Positions 18,406-29,625 of a stretch of 64,000 bases of DNA are shown here, piece by piece. The notes beneath the pieces are model-generated. The model saw nothing but the letters and a program-made list of their open reading frames with translations, searched no databases and was not told where the DNA came from. The translations under genes were made by a program, and so were the position numbers. Position 1 is the first letter of the stretch. Each line of letters begins with the position of its first letter. Source of the stretch: Streptomyces sp. ITFR-21 (GTDB lineage Bacteria; Actinomycetota; Actinomycetes; Streptomycetales; Streptomycetaceae); the NCBI RefSeq assembly GCF_031844685.1, contig NZ_CP134605.1:5361001-5425000 (forward strand), in the 5' to 3' direction.

Positions 18406-18616
18406 GGCGGTCGGCGGTCGGCGGCCGACGCCGGGCCGGCGGCCGTGCGGCCCCGGGAGCCCGGCGGCCGGCGGTCCGATGGCCACCGGTCCGGCCCGCC
18501 GACGTGACGTGGACCACTACCGATGAGCGGTGAAAGTGGCGTCATAATCCGCGCCCGCCCTCCTCTTCCCCGTGACGGCAATCGTCACCTGGTCACGGAG
18601 AGAAGGAGGGCCCGGC

Positions 18617-19066
18617 ATGGGCGCAGCCGGACCGAAGAGCGCGATCGAATGGCTGGTGTCGGTGGCCGACGACCCCGACGGATGCCGCTGGGAATGGGAG
18701 CGCAACCCGCTGGGCGTGGCCCTGCTGCCGGCCGGGAGGCTCTGGGACGTACTGATCCTCAGCGGCAGGCTGGGATATCCCACCCTGGACGTCCTCACCC
18801 GGCTGATGGGCCGGCCCGGTCCGGTGCTGGCCGACTTCGCCGACTCCCGGACGGGCTTCCTCGTCCCGCCCGGAACGGCGGGCCGCTGGCTCGGTACCGG
18901 GGTGCGGGCGGCCGGGCCCGGCACCTGGATCGTGGTGCCGTACCCGGGCCGGCCGACCGGCGGCGTACGGTGGCTGGTCCCACCGGACGGCAGCGGACAC
19001 CTGACCGACCCGGTGGCGCTCGAACTGGCCATGCACGAAGCGGCGGCGCTGCTCGCGGACGGCTGA
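18617..19066 (+). CDS. Conserved actinobacterial protein of unknown function
   Basis: Soluble protein of 149 residues with no recognisable catalytic motif. It contains an acidic/Trp-rich N-terminal stretch (CRWEWERNPLG) and a repeated Gly/Pro-rich pattern around PGTAGRWLGTGVRAAGPGTW and VPYPGRPTGGVRWLVPPDG. The ATG at 18617 is preceded by an excellent ribosome binding site (GAAGGAGGG, 6 bases upstream), so the longer frame from 18572 is rejected. From memory, similar proteins recur in Streptomyces and some resemble parts of bifunctional DNA primase/polymerase-like proteins, but that link is weak. It lies between the polyamine uptake string and mmsA, probably as a separate unit. Confidence 0.75.
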   Translation: MGAAGPKSAIEWLVSVADDPDGCRWEWERNPLGVALLPAGRLWDVLILSGRLGYPTLDVLTRLMGRPGPVLADFADSRTGFLVPPGTAGRWLGTGVRAAGPGTWIVVPYPGRPTGGVRWLVPPDGSGHLTDPVALELAMHEAAALLADG

Positions 19067-19174
19067 CCGGCCGGCGCCACCCGGCGGCCCGGCCGGCGAC
19101 CGGCCACCCGGTGCTTGTGACCGGGCGCCCCCGTGACGACACTCGGAAGAACATGACGACGGAAGGGTCAGCCC

Positions 19175-20645
<1,471 letters not shown>

Positions 20646-20674
<29 letters not shown>

Positions 20675-21515
20675 CCGTCCCGGCGGCGGCCGGGCCGTCC
20701 GCGGCCCGCGCCGCCACGGCCCGGTCGACCACCGCCTGCGCCGCGGCCACCACGGTCAGCAGGCTGAGCGCCACGCACCAGCTGGCCAGCACGTCCAGCG
20801 GCCAGTGGTAGTCGCACCACACCAGGCAGCACCCGACGGTGAACAGCAGCAGCGGCGTGCCGGCCAGCAGCACCAGACGCGCCGCCCGGCCGCGTACCCA
20901 GGGAAGCAGCAGCAGCGCCGCCGCGCCGTAGGCCACAGCCGAGGTCGCGGTGTGGCCGGACGGGAAGTAGCCGTAGCCGCTGGGGTCGGGCACGGTTCGT
21001 CCGGGCGCGGGCCGGGCCACCGCGTCCTTCACCACCGTCACCACGACCGGCAGCACCGCGATGACCAGGACGGCGGCGGCCGGCGGCAGCCACCAGTGCG
21101 GCAGCGCCGCGCGGCGGCCCAGCCACCCGGTCAGGCACACCGCGGCCAGCAGCACCGGCACCGCCGCCTCGATGTTGCCCAGCTTGCAGAAGTAGTGGGC
21201 GGTGGTGGTGAACCAGGGCTCGGCCGCAGCCGCCCGGTCGAACCAGCGCAGCACCGTCCGGTCGCGGTCCACCAGCGGCCCGTCCGAGGAGACCTGCCAG
21301 GTGAGCGCCGCGAACAGCAGCACGCCGAGAGCGAACAGCCGAAAGAGCCGCCCCGGAACAGGGGGGAGAGTTCCGGGACGGCCAGGGCGACCGCCGAACC
21401 GCCCGTCCCGGGGGGTGTGGGACGAACGGCCGACCGATCGGCAAGGACTGCCGGGACCAGAGGACCCGGCGGCTTCGTGCGCGAGGGCACTGCTGTGCCG
21501 GTGATGGGGATTCAC
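20646..21515 (-). CDS. PAP2-family membrane phosphatase
   Basis: Integral membrane phosphatase with about six hydrophobic segments and the three PAP2 signature blocks: KDAVARPAP, GYFPSGHTATS and WCDYHWPLDV, which carry the catalytic histidines. Likely substrates are lipid phosphates such as undecaprenyl pyrophosphate or phosphatidic acid. The start is unclear: GTG 21515 is used here, GTG 21587 has a G-rich stretch upstream, and the first membrane segment only begins about base 21350. It lies downstream of gabT on the same strand, and its last 29 bases overlap mmsA tail to tail. Confidence 0.82.
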
Positions 21516-21663
21516 CGGCGCGTTGTCACTCGTGGACTTCTGGGGAGTCCGCCACGAGCGGGGTGTTCCTCGGAAACCGTACGTCACAGAAGTCCCCCCA
21601 GCGCCCGTGCGCACCCCTCCGCCATCAGGCCCGCACACCTTCTTCACGACCCCGCTCACCGTC

Positions 21664-22995
21664 TCACAATCCGGCGAGGGCCTCCTCGACGATGTCCAGA
21701 CCCTCACTCAGCAGATCCTCGCCGATGACCAACGGCGGAAGGAAGCGCAACACGTTCCCGTACGTGCCGCAGGTGAGCACGATCAGCCCGGCCGCGTGGC
21801 ACGCCTTCGCCACCGCCGACGTGGCCGCCGGGTTCGGCTCCCTGGTGCCCGGCTCGACCAGCTCCACCGCGATCATCGCGCCGCGCCCGCGCACCTCGCC
21901 GATCACCGGGAACTTCTCCTGGAGCGCCCGCAGCCGCGGCGTCATCACCTCGCCGATCCGCCGCGCCCGGGCCGGCAGGTCCAGCTCCCGCATGGTCTCG
22001 ATCGCGCCCAGTGCCGCCGCGCACGCCACCGGGTTGCCGCCGTAGGTGCCCCCCAGGCCGCCCACGTGCGCCGCGTCCATGATCTCCGCCCGGCCGGTCA
22101 CCGCGGCCAGCGGCAGCCCGCCCGCGATGCCCTTGGCGGTGGTGATCAGGTCCGGCACGATGCCCTCGTCCTCGCAGGCGAACCACTGCCCGGTACGGCA
22201 GAAGCCGGTCTGGATCTCGTCCGCCACGAACACGATCCCGTGGTCCGCGGCGAACCGCGCGATCCGCGGCAGGAAGCCCTTGGCCGGCTCGATGAAACCG
22301 CCCTCGCCGGAGATCGGCTCGATCACGATCGCGGCCACGTGGTCGGCGCCGATCTGCTTGGTGATGATGTCGATCGCCTGGGCCGCGGCCTCCTCGGCGG
22401 CGTGCTCGGGACCGGTCGGCCAGCGGTAGCCGTACGCCAGCGGCACCCGGTACACCTCGGGCGCGAACGGCCCGAAGCCGTCCTTGTACGGCATGTTCTT
22501 CGCGGTCAGTGCCATCGTCAGGTTGGTACGGCCGTGGTAGCCGTGGTCGAAGACGACGACCGCCGGGCGTTTGGTGTACGCGCGGGCGATCTTCACCGCG
22601 TTCTCCACCGCCTCGGCGCCCGAGTTGAACAGCGCGGACTTCTTCGGGTGGTCGCCCGGGGTCAGCTCGGCCAGCTGCTCGGCGACCTCCACGTAGCCCT
22701 CGTACGGAGTGATCATGAAACAGGTGTGGGTGAAGGCGGCCAGCTGCTCGGCCGCCCGCCGCACCACCGCCGGCGCGCTGTTGCCGACCGAGGTGACGGC
22801 GATGCCGGAACCGAAGTCGATCAGCCGGTTGCCGTCCACGTCCTCCACCACCCCGCCGCCGGCCCGCGTCACGAACACCGGCAGGGTCACCCCGACCCCG
22901 TCGGCGACCGCCGCGTTCTTGCGGGCCGTCAGCTCCTGGGACCTGGGGCCGGGGACGGCGGTGACGAGCCGGCGCTCCTGGGGCAGTTCGGTCAT
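21664..22995 (-). CDS. gabT: 4-aminobutyrate aminotransferase
   Basis: Class III PLP aminotransferase of 443 residues converting GABA plus 2-oxoglutarate to succinate semialdehyde plus glutamate. Visible motifs are NSGAEAVENAVKIAR (124-138), the pyridine-contacting Asp in VADEIQTGFCRTG (257-269), and the PLP lysine K288 in ITTAKGIAGG. The ATG at 22995 has AGGAGAG upstream; the frame runs to 23013 but lacks support there. It acts downstream of the two gamma-aminobutyraldehyde dehydrogenases in the window. From memory it matches SCO5676. Confidence 0.93.
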   Translation of the reverse strand: MTELPQERRLVTAVPGPRSQELTARKNAAVADGVGVTLPVFVTRAGGGVVEDVDGNRLIDFGSGIAVTSVGNSAPAVVRRAAEQLAAFTHTCFMITPYEGYVEVAEQLAELTPGDHPKKSALFNSGAEAVENAVKIARAYTKRPAVVVFDHGYHGRTNLTMALTAKNMPYKDGFGPFAPEVYRVPLAYGYRWPTGPEHAAEEAAAQAIDIITKQIGADHVAAIVIEPISGEGGFIEPAKGFLPRIARFAADHGIVFVADEIQTGFCRTGQWFACEDEGIVPDLITTAKGIAGGLPLAAVTGRAEIMDAAHVGGLGGTYGGNPVACAAALGAIETMRELDLPARARRIGEVMTPRLRALQEKFPVIGEVRGRGAMIAVELVEPGTREPNPAATSAVAKACHAAGLIVLTCGTYGNVLRFLPPLVIGEDLLSEGLDIVEEALAGL

Positions 22996-23261
22996 GGCGG
23001 GCACTCTCCTCATACTCCTGGTAGGGCGACGGGTGCTGCGGCGACGGGCCGGAACCGCGGCGGCGCCTGTCGTCGCAGGCTAGGCCGGGCCCCGGCCCAC
23101 CCGCATACGCCGATAGGTAACACTGACCGGCCCGGTTTCGCCGGATCGGACAGTGCGCGCGCCGCCGCCCGGTCCCGCCAAGATCCTTTTACCGGCGTAG
23201 CGGCTCGACTACATTGTGCGCATCGTCAAACGACGAGACGAGGGGCGAGGGGCAGCACGCC

Positions 23262-25391
23262 ATGGACGCCATGGATTACGAGGGCACGCACCAGCAGGCG
23301 GGCCCGTACGGGGGTCAGGCGCCGCGCAAGCCCGCCGGCGCCCCGGTGCCGCGCCCGGCCGGCCCGCCGCCGATGCCGACACAGGCGCCGCCCGCGTCGG
23401 CGCTGGAGATCTGGCTGCGCACGCCGCGGGTTGTGGACGCGCCGGGGGTGTACGGGTTCGGGCACACGCCCAACCCCGAGCCCGATCCGGACCGGCTGCC
23501 GGCCCGCCACCTCCTCGGGCTGGCCCTCCTCACCGCGTTGGCCGCCGTCTTCCTGTGGTCGCTGTTCTTCAACGGCGGTTCCCTCGCCTTCCGGCTGGTG
23601 GTCGGCATCATCCGGGTGTTTCTGCCCGACGCCTGGACACACGGGACGTTCTTCTTCACCGTCTTCGGCTACTCCGGATACGCCGTGGTGATCTTCCTGC
23701 TGGCACTGCTGCTCGGCCGCAGGGGCCAGTGGCGCGAGGTCCACCGCCGCTACATCCGGCCCGCGCTGGGCGGGTCGGGCTCCCGCCGCCGAACCGGTGC
23801 CGCCCCCGGGGACGGTCGGTCTGATCCGGTGGAGTGGCCCGAGGTGCGGGAGGCCGGGCAGTACGCGCTCGCCGACCGGCTGGCCGCGGAGGTGCGGACC
23901 GGGCGGATGAACGACGTGGACTACGCCCGGATCCGGCGTGCGTGGGCCGGGGTGCGGGCGGATCCGGGCCGGCTGCCCGCGTTCGCCGACGCAGTGGCGC
24001 GCCAGGGCGCCGGGGCGTGCGGCCACCCCTCCGGGGCGCGCGACCTGCCGCACCGCGGCGCGCCGCACGACCTGCTGACCCGGCAGGTGCGGATCGGCCG
24101 CGGCGCCGACGACGAGCGGAACCCGTACCAGCACCGCGGCTCCGGGATCGCCCTCGACCCCACGCTGCTCGGCACCGGGCTGCTCGTGGTCGGGCCGCCC
24201 GGCTCGGGCAAGACCCGGCAGCTGGTCCGGCCGGTGGTCGAGTCGCTGTGCCTGCAGGCCCTCGCCGGGCAGGCCGCGGTCGTCGCGGTGGGCGCGGCGG
24301 GTACCGATCTGGGGCCGGCCGGCGCCTACGACGTGGTGATCTCGCTCGCCGACCCCGCCTCCCGGTACGACCTCGACCTGTACGGCGGCAGTACCGATCC
24401 GGACGCGGCGGCCGGCACCCTCGCCGAGGCGCTGCTGGACGCGAACACCGGCGAGGAGGGCGAGCTGCTGCGGGCCGCGACCGCGCTCGGCCAGCTCCTC
24501 GGCCCGTACCGGGCCGCCCACGGCCGTTTCCCGTCCGTCACCGAGCTGCGCGAGCTGCTGGAGGGCACCGCGCACTCCTACGCCGCCCTGCGGGACGCCC
24601 TCGACGCGGTCGGCGCGCCGGGCATGATCAGGGAACTGGAGGCCCGCGCCCGGCAGGCGGGCCGCCCCGACGACATAGGGCCCCGGCTGGCCGACCGGGT
24701 GGCGCTGCTGGAGCGGCCCGCGTTCGCCGGGTTCTTCGACGTCACCGGACGCTCCCGGCCGTTCTCCATGTACGCGCTGGAACACCCGTTGCGAGTGCGC
24801 GTCGACCTGCCGCAGCGCGGCCACGCCGAGGCGTCCCGGATCCTGGCCCGGCTGGTGCTGGCCCAGTTCACCGCGGCCGTCACCGCCCGCCGCGACCGCT
24901 CGCTGTTCGCCTGCCTGGTGCTGGACGACGCCGCGCGGACCGTCACCGCCGAGTCGGTGCGGGGCCTGGCCCGGCTGCGGTCCGCCAACGCCGGGGTGCT
25001 GCTGACCCTGCGCACCCTCGACGACGTGCCCGAGGCGCTGCGCGGCGCCCTGCTCGGCGCGGTCGGCTGCCGGATGGCGATGTCCGGCGTGACGACCTGG
25101 GACGGCCGGCGCTTCGCCGAGGCGTGGGGCACCACCTGGGTGGAGGCCAAGGACGTCACCCGCACCCCCGACCGGTCCGGCGGCTTGGTCCGCCGCGCCT
25201 CCCGTGGGGTGCGGCGGCTGTTCACCGGCGAGGCCGCCACCACCGAGTCCGTCACCGTGCGCCGGGTGGAGCGGGACCGGTGGTCGGCCTCCGATCTGGC
25301 GCACAGCGTCCCGGCCGGGCACGCGGTGCTGTCCCTGACCACCACCGCGGGGGAGCACGCGCCGCCCGTCCTGCTCGACCTGCGGGCGTGA
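23262..25391 (+). CDS. Membrane-anchored P-loop ATPase, FtsK/TraD-like
   Basis: Protein of 709 residues. A Gly/Pro-rich cytoplasmic N-terminus (1-48) precedes two predicted membrane segments (about 84-103 and 136-152). The large cytoplasmic part has Walker A GPPGSGKT at 311-318, inside a strand that starts LLVV, and a probable Walker B FACLVLDD further on. The overall plan recalls VirD4/TraD coupling ATPases or FtsK-like pumps, but no gamma DNA-reading domain or relaxase partner is seen. The ATG at 23262 is chosen because the frame upstream lacks a ribosome binding site. It is divergent from gabT and followed 79 bases later by the PucR-type regulator. From memory, a counterpart is conserved here in Streptomyces (SCO5677 region); function is unknown. 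Confidence 0.78.
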   Translation: MDAMDYEGTHQQAGPYGGQAPRKPAGAPVPRPAGPPPMPTQAPPASALEIWLRTPRVVDAPGVYGFGHTPNPEPDPDRLPARHLLGLALLTALAAVFLWSLFFNGGSLAFRLVVGIIRVFLPDAWTHGTFFFTVFGYSGYAVVIFLLALLLGRRGQWREVHRRYIRPALGGSGSRRRTGAAPGDGRSDPVEWPEVREAGQYALADRLAAEVRTGRMNDVDYARIRRAWAGVRADPGRLPAFADAVARQGAGACGHPSGARDLPHRGAPHDLLTRQVRIGRGADDERNPYQHRGSGIALDPTLLGTGLLVVGPPGSGKTRQLVRPVVESLCLQALAGQAAVVAVGAAGTDLGPAGAYDVVISLADPASRYDLDLYGGSTDPDAAAGTLAEALLDANTGEEGELLRAATALGQLLGPYRAAHGRFPSVTELRELLEGTAHSYAALRDALDAVGAPGMIRELEARARQAGRPDDIGPRLADRVALLERPAFAGFFDVTGRSRPFSMYALEHPLRVRVDLPQRGHAEASRILARLVLAQFTAAVTARRDRSLFACLVLDDAARTVTAESVRGLARLRSANAGVLLTLRTLDDVPEALRGALLGAVGCRMAMSGVTTWDGRRFAEAWGTTWVEAKDVTRTPDRSGGLVRRASRGVRRLFTGEAATTESVTVRRVERDRWSASDLAHSVPAGHAVLSLTTTAGEHAPPVLLDLRA

Positions 25392-25470
25392 GCGGGTGTC
25401 GCGGGGTGCGGCACAATCGAAGAGCCCGGCCGGTCCCGGCCGGCCCCTTCCCACCGCCCGCCAGGACCGT

Positions 25471-27015
25471 ATGCCCCTCACTCTCGCGTCCCTCGTCCAC
25501 CACTCGGCGCTCAGGCTCACCGTCCTCGCGGCCGGGGACCGGCTCGACGCCGAGGTGCGCTGGGTCCACACCAGCGAACTGGACGACCCGGGACCGTACC
25601 TGGAGGGCGGCGAGCTGCTGCTCACCACCGGTCTCAAACTCGACGGCGAGGACACCCGCTTCCTGCGCGCCTACGTACGACGGCTCGCCGCGGCCGGTGT
25701 GGTGGGCCTCGGCTTCGGGGTGGGCCTCGGCCACGACGAGGTGCCGCCCGCGCTGGTGAGCGCCGCCGCGCAGGTCCGGCTGCCGCTGCTGGAGGTGCCC
25801 CGGGCCACGCCGTTCATCGCGATCAGCAAGGCGGTGTCGGCGGCCGTGGCCGCCGACCAGTACCAGGCGGTCACCGCGGGCTTCGAGGCTCAGCGGGAGC
25901 TGACCCGGGCGGCGCTGGCCCCCGACGGCACCGGCGCGCTGCTGTCGCGGCTTGCCGCCCACCTCGACGGCTGGGCCGCCCTGTACGACTCTTCCGGCGC
26001 GGTGCTCGCCGCCGCCCCCGACTGGGCCGGGCGGCGCGCCGCCCGGCTGGCCGGCGAGATCGACCGGCTCCGTGACAGGCCCGCGCCGGCCAGCGCCGCC
26101 GTCGCAGGACCGGCCGGCACCGAGGACCGGGTGGAGCTCCAGTCGCTGGGCACCGGCCGCCGCCCGCGCGGCTTCCTCGCCGTCGGCACCGAGGAGCGCC
26201 TGGACACCGCGGCGCGCTACGTCGTCAACGCCGCCGTCGCGCTGCTGTCGCTGTCCCTGGAGCAGTCCCGTACCCTCCAGGACGCCCAGGAGCGGTTGGC
26301 GGCGGCCCTGCTGCGGATGCTGCTGGCCGGTGAGCCCGAACACGCCCGCAGCGTCGCCGGACGCCTCTACGGCACCCTCTTCGACCAGCGGCTGCGGCTG
26401 CTCATCGCCGAGCCCGCCGACTCCGCCGGCGACCCCGCCTACGACGCGCCGGCCCTGCTCGCGGAGCGCACCGAGGCCGCCGCCGCCCGCAGCGGCGAAC
26501 CCCTGCTCGCGGTGCGCGAGGGCACCCGCTACACCGTGCTGGCCGCCGAGGACGCGACGTCGCTGGCCACCGCCGTCGACCTCGCCGAGGCCGACGACAC
26601 CCTGGCGGCCGGACTGTCCTCGGCCGTTCCGCCGGCCGAGGTCCCCGAGGCCCACCGCCAGGCCGAGAGCGCCCTCGCGGTGGCCCTGCGCCGCGGCCTG
26701 AACCTGGTCGAGCACAGCGAGGTCGGCGCGGGCTCCGTGATGCCGCTGCTGGCCGACGACGCGGTCCGGGCCTTCGCCGAGGGCATGCTGCGGCCGCTGC
26801 GCGAGCACGACGCCACAGCGCGCGGCGACCTGGTGGCCTCGCTGTCGGCCTGGCTGTCCCACCACGGGCAGTGGGACGCGGCGGCGGCCGTCCTCGGCGT
26901 GCACCGGCACACGCTGCGCTACCGGATGCGGCGGGTCGAGGAGATCCTCGGCCGCTCACTGGACGATCCGGACGTGCGGATGGAGCTGTGGCTCGCCCTG
27001 AAGGTGGACGCCTGA
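25471..27015 (+). CDS. PucR/CdaR-family transcriptional regulator
   Basis: Regulator of 514 residues. The N-terminal PucR domain (about 1-130) includes the typical TSELDDPGPYLEGGELLLTTG stretch, a central GGDEF-like/GAF-like region follows, and the C-terminal helix-turn-helix (about 468-500, VLGVHRHTLRYRMRRVEEILG) matches the PucR_C family. Regulators of this kind control purine, GABA or amino acid catabolism, and the two neighbours, gabT and an aldehyde dehydrogenase, make a GABA-responsive role plausible. The ATG at 25471 has AGGA 6 bases upstream. It reads toward the aldehyde dehydrogenase at 27381, a likely target. Confidence 0.88.
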   Translation: MPLTLASLVHHSALRLTVLAAGDRLDAEVRWVHTSELDDPGPYLEGGELLLTTGLKLDGEDTRFLRAYVRRLAAAGVVGLGFGVGLGHDEVPPALVSAAAQVRLPLLEVPRATPFIAISKAVSAAVAADQYQAVTAGFEAQRELTRAALAPDGTGALLSRLAAHLDGWAALYDSSGAVLAAAPDWAGRRAARLAGEIDRLRDRPAPASAAVAGPAGTEDRVELQSLGTGRRPRGFLAVGTEERLDTAARYVVNAAVALLSLSLEQSRTLQDAQERLAAALLRMLLAGEPEHARSVAGRLYGTLFDQRLRLLIAEPADSAGDPAYDAPALLAERTEAAAARSGEPLLAVREGTRYTVLAAEDATSLATAVDLAEADDTLAAGLSSAVPPAEVPEAHRQAESALAVALRRGLNLVEHSEVGAGSVMPLLADDAVRAFAEGMLRPLREHDATARGDLVASLSAWLSHHGQWDAAAAVLGVHRHTLRYRMRRVEEILGRSLDDPDVRMELWLALKVDA

Positions 27016-27380
27016 GGCCGGGCGCTCCAGGCCGGGGCCCGGAAGGGCGGCGGCGGGAGGCGTCCCCCGCAAGGTGGCGTGCTCAGGCGGATGCCTGGAC
27101 AATCGGGTGCCGGGAGAGAGCGTGTGCCGGGAGAGGGCGGGCGCCCGGAGGCGCCGCGGTTCAGCAGCCGCTCCGCACGGGTTGTGGCCGCCGCCCGGGA
27201 CGGCGGCGACCGCTCCCGGCGTGCCGGGCCGCGCGCCGGGAGTGGCCAATGCGTAGCGCGCGCCCGGCCCCGTACTACACCGTGGACAACCGCCGGGCCC
27301 CGGCGGCGCGCTTACGGTGAAGGCGTCGGACCCGGCCGGGTCCGCCGTTGTCCACGAAGTGCACGAAAGGGCGGGACACC
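27016..27380. promoter_or_regulatory. Intergenic region with 9-bp inverted repeat before aldehyde dehydrogenase
   Basis: No gene is supported in these 365 bases. The right part holds a perfect 9-bp inverted repeat, GTGGACAAC at 27282-27290 and GTTGTCCAC at 27347-27355, 56 bases apart and 26 bases before the GTG of the dehydrogenase. The spacing fits a two-site operator for looping. The left part is a GC-rich stretch with repeated CCGGGAGAG motifs. Confidence 0.4.
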
Positions 27381-28841
27381 GTGACGAGCACAGCCGCAGC
27401 CCCGTACGCGTTCTGGCTGGCAGGCCGCCCGGCCACCGGGACGGACAGCCTGGAGGTGACCAACCCGTGGGACGGCTCGACGGTCGCCGCGGTGAGCGTG
27501 CCGACCGGGGAACAGGTCGAGGAGGCGGTGGCGGCTGCCGCCGCCGCCCAGCGGGACTTCGCCGCGACACCCGCGCACGTCAGGGCCGCCGCGCTGGACC
27601 TGGTGGCCAGGCGGCTGGGGGAGCGGGCCGAGGAGATCGCCCGGCTGATCACCGCGGAGAACGGCAAGCCGGTCAAGTGGGCGCGCGGCGAGGTCGGCCG
27701 GGCGGTGTCGGTGTTCCGGTGGGCGGCCGAGGAGGCCCGCCGGTTCAACAGCGGCGAGGCGCAGCGCCTGGACACCGACCCGGGCGGGGTCGGGCGGCTG
27801 GCGCTGACCCGGCGGTTCTGCCACGGCCCGGTACTGGGCATCGCGCCGTTCAACTTCCCGCTGAACCTGGTTGCGCACAAGGTCGCCCCGGCGCTCGCGG
27901 TGGGCGCGCCGATCATCCTCAAGCCCGCCCCCGCCACCCCGCTGTCCGCGCTGGTACTCGGCGAGATCCTGGCCGAGACCAGCGGGCTGCCCGCGGGCGC
28001 GTGGAGCGTGCTGCCGGTGCCCAACGACCGGATGGCGGAGCTGGTCGCGGACCCGCGGCTGCCGGTGATCTCCTTCACCGGATCCGACACGGTCGGCCAC
28101 CGGATCAAGGACGCGGTGCCGCGCAAGCACGTCACCCTGGAACTCGGCGGCAACGCCGCGGCCGTGGTGCTCGCCGACTGGTCTTCGGAGCAGGACCTGG
28201 AGTGGGCGGCGGCCAGGATCGCCACCTTCGCCAACTACCAGGGCGGCCAGTCCTGCATCTCGGTGCAGCGGGTGATCGCCGACGCCGCCGTGTACGACGC
28301 GCTGCTGGAGAAGGTCGTCACGAAGGTACGTGCCCAGGTCACCGGCGACCCCTCCGACGACGCCACCGACGTGGGCCCGCTGGTCGACGAGGCAGCCGCC
28401 GAGCGGGTCGCCCGGTGGGTGGACGACGCGGTGGCCAAGGGCGCCAAGCTGCTGACCGGCGGGGACCGGGACGGTGCCGGCTACGCGCCGACCGTACTGG
28501 CCGAACTGCCCGGCGACGCGATCCTGGCGTCCGCCGAGGCGTTCGGCCCGGTGCTGTCCCTGCACCGGGTGAACGGCGCCGACGAGGCGTTCGCGGCGGT
28601 CAACGCGTCGCGGTACGGGCTGCAGGCCGGCGTCTTCACCCACGACCTCCAACTGGCGTTCCGCGCCCACCGCGAACTGGAGGTCGGCGGGGTGATCGTC
28701 GGCGACGCGCCCTCGTACCGCGCCGACCAGATGCCGTACGGCGGGGTGAAGGACTCCGGCAACGGGCGCGAGGGCGTCAGGTACGCGATGGCCGACTACA
28801 CCTACGAGCGGGTGCTGGTGCTCACCGGCCTGGACCTCTAG
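27381..28841 (+). CDS. NAD(P)-dependent aldehyde dehydrogenase
   Basis: Aldehyde dehydrogenase of 486 residues with catalytic C292 in GGQSCISVQR and general base in LELGGNAAAVV. The sequence around the cysteine resembles the lactaldehyde / succinate-semialdehyde / non-phosphorylating type rather than the GQDCTAA type of the two other dehydrogenases here. It could finish GABA catabolism by oxidising succinate semialdehyde to succinate, but phosphonate- or glyoxylate-type aldehydes cannot be excluded. GTG 27381 has GGGCGGGA upstream; GTG 27348 is an alternative. The PucR regulator lies directly upstream. An IS remnant is inserted 16 bases after its stop. From memory it matches SCO5679. Confidence 0.88.
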   Translation: MTSTAAAPYAFWLAGRPATGTDSLEVTNPWDGSTVAAVSVPTGEQVEEAVAAAAAAQRDFAATPAHVRAAALDLVARRLGERAEEIARLITAENGKPVKWARGEVGRAVSVFRWAAEEARRFNSGEAQRLDTDPGGVGRLALTRRFCHGPVLGIAPFNFPLNLVAHKVAPALAVGAPIILKPAPATPLSALVLGEILAETSGLPAGAWSVLPVPNDRMAELVADPRLPVISFTGSDTVGHRIKDAVPRKHVTLELGGNAAAVVLADWSSEQDLEWAAARIATFANYQGGQSCISVQRVIADAAVYDALLEKVVTKVRAQVTGDPSDDATDVGPLVDEAAAERVARWVDDAVAKGAKLLTGGDRDGAGYAPTVLAELPGDAILASAEAFGPVLSLHRVNGADEAFAAVNASRYGLQAGVFTHDLQLAFRAHRELEVGGVIVGDAPSYRADQMPYGGVKDSGNGREGVRYAMADYTYERVLVLTGLDL

Positions 28842-28897
28842 GAGCAACGCCGTTCAGTCAGGTGCTGGGGCTGTTCGTCAAGGCTGGTGGAACGAGG

Positions 28898-28959
28898 CAG
28901 CGGAGCTGCTGTAGAAGAGGTTTGTCCGCCAAGACATCCTCACTACAGGAGCTCCGCTG
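28898..28959. repeat. Imperfect inverted repeat at the IS left end
   Basis: Arms of 17 bases (28898-28914 and 28943-28959) are complementary with a single mismatch; an inner GTAG/CTAC and AGG/CCT extension adds further pairing. It lies directly before the TTG start of the transposase remnant and could limit read-through transcription or translation from outside the element. Confidence 0.65.
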
Positions 28960-29625
28960 TTGGAACAGGCTGCCGCTCCAGGAACGGTCGGGGTAGCGAG
29001 CGGGGTGTTCGCGCCGGGGCATATCGGCGAGCTGACCCGGATCATCCCGTTCGGGATGGTCGATGAGGTGCTGGCGGCTACGGGTGCGGTGCAGCGCAGG
29101 TTTCGGCTGGTGCCGGCTCGGGTCACGGTCTACCTGCTGCTGGCCGAGCTCTCTTCGCCGGACCGGGCCACGGGCGGGTTTGTTGACCGGTTGTGCGCCG
29201 GGCTGTCCGGCCCGGCACGAGTCCGGCCCTGTGGCAGTGCTCTTCGCCAGGCCCGTCAGCGGCTGGGGCCGGCACCGCTGAAAGCACTGTTCGACCTGGT
29301 CAGCGGCCCGACTGCTACGACCTCGACTGCCGGGCGGTGGCGGGGGCTGCGGGTGGTCGCGGTCGACGGCACCCTGCTGCCCGTCCCGGACGCCGGGGCC
29401 GATCTCGCGGTGTTCACCCGGCAGCGGCTGGGCAACGGGATCGCGGGCTATCCGCAACTGCGGCTGGCCGTGCTGGTCGCCTGCGGGACCCGGCGGTGAT
29501 CCAAGGCAGTCTTCGGCCCGGCCGCGCTCGGTGAGCTGGAGTACGCCCGCCGCCTGGCGGTGGACCTGCGGGCCGGGATGCTGCTGCTGGGCGACAGGAA
29601 CTTCGCTGCCGCCGCACCGCTGCGT
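28960..29625 (+). pseudogene. IS4-family transposase, nonsense-mutated and 3'-truncated
   Basis: The first 179 codons (28960-29499) match the IS4 transposase N-terminal domain pattern: FAPGHIGELTRIIPF near residue 19, VQRRFRLVPARVTVYLLLA near 44-62, and the first catalytic Asp in RVVAVDGTLLPVPD near 131. An in-frame TGA at 29497-29499 interrupts it. The same frame continues with FGPAALGELEYARRL and MLLLGDRNFAAAAP, the second Asp region of DDE transposases, and is then lost near 29630. The missing third catalytic residue and the internal stop make it inactive. A single base change of CGA to TGA would explain the stop. Confidence 0.78.

Noticed and set aside
29497..29499. Programmed read-through or selenocysteine at the TGA in the transposase
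   Set aside because: No SECIS-like context or frameshift signal, and the element is also 3'-truncated; ordinary decay is simpler.
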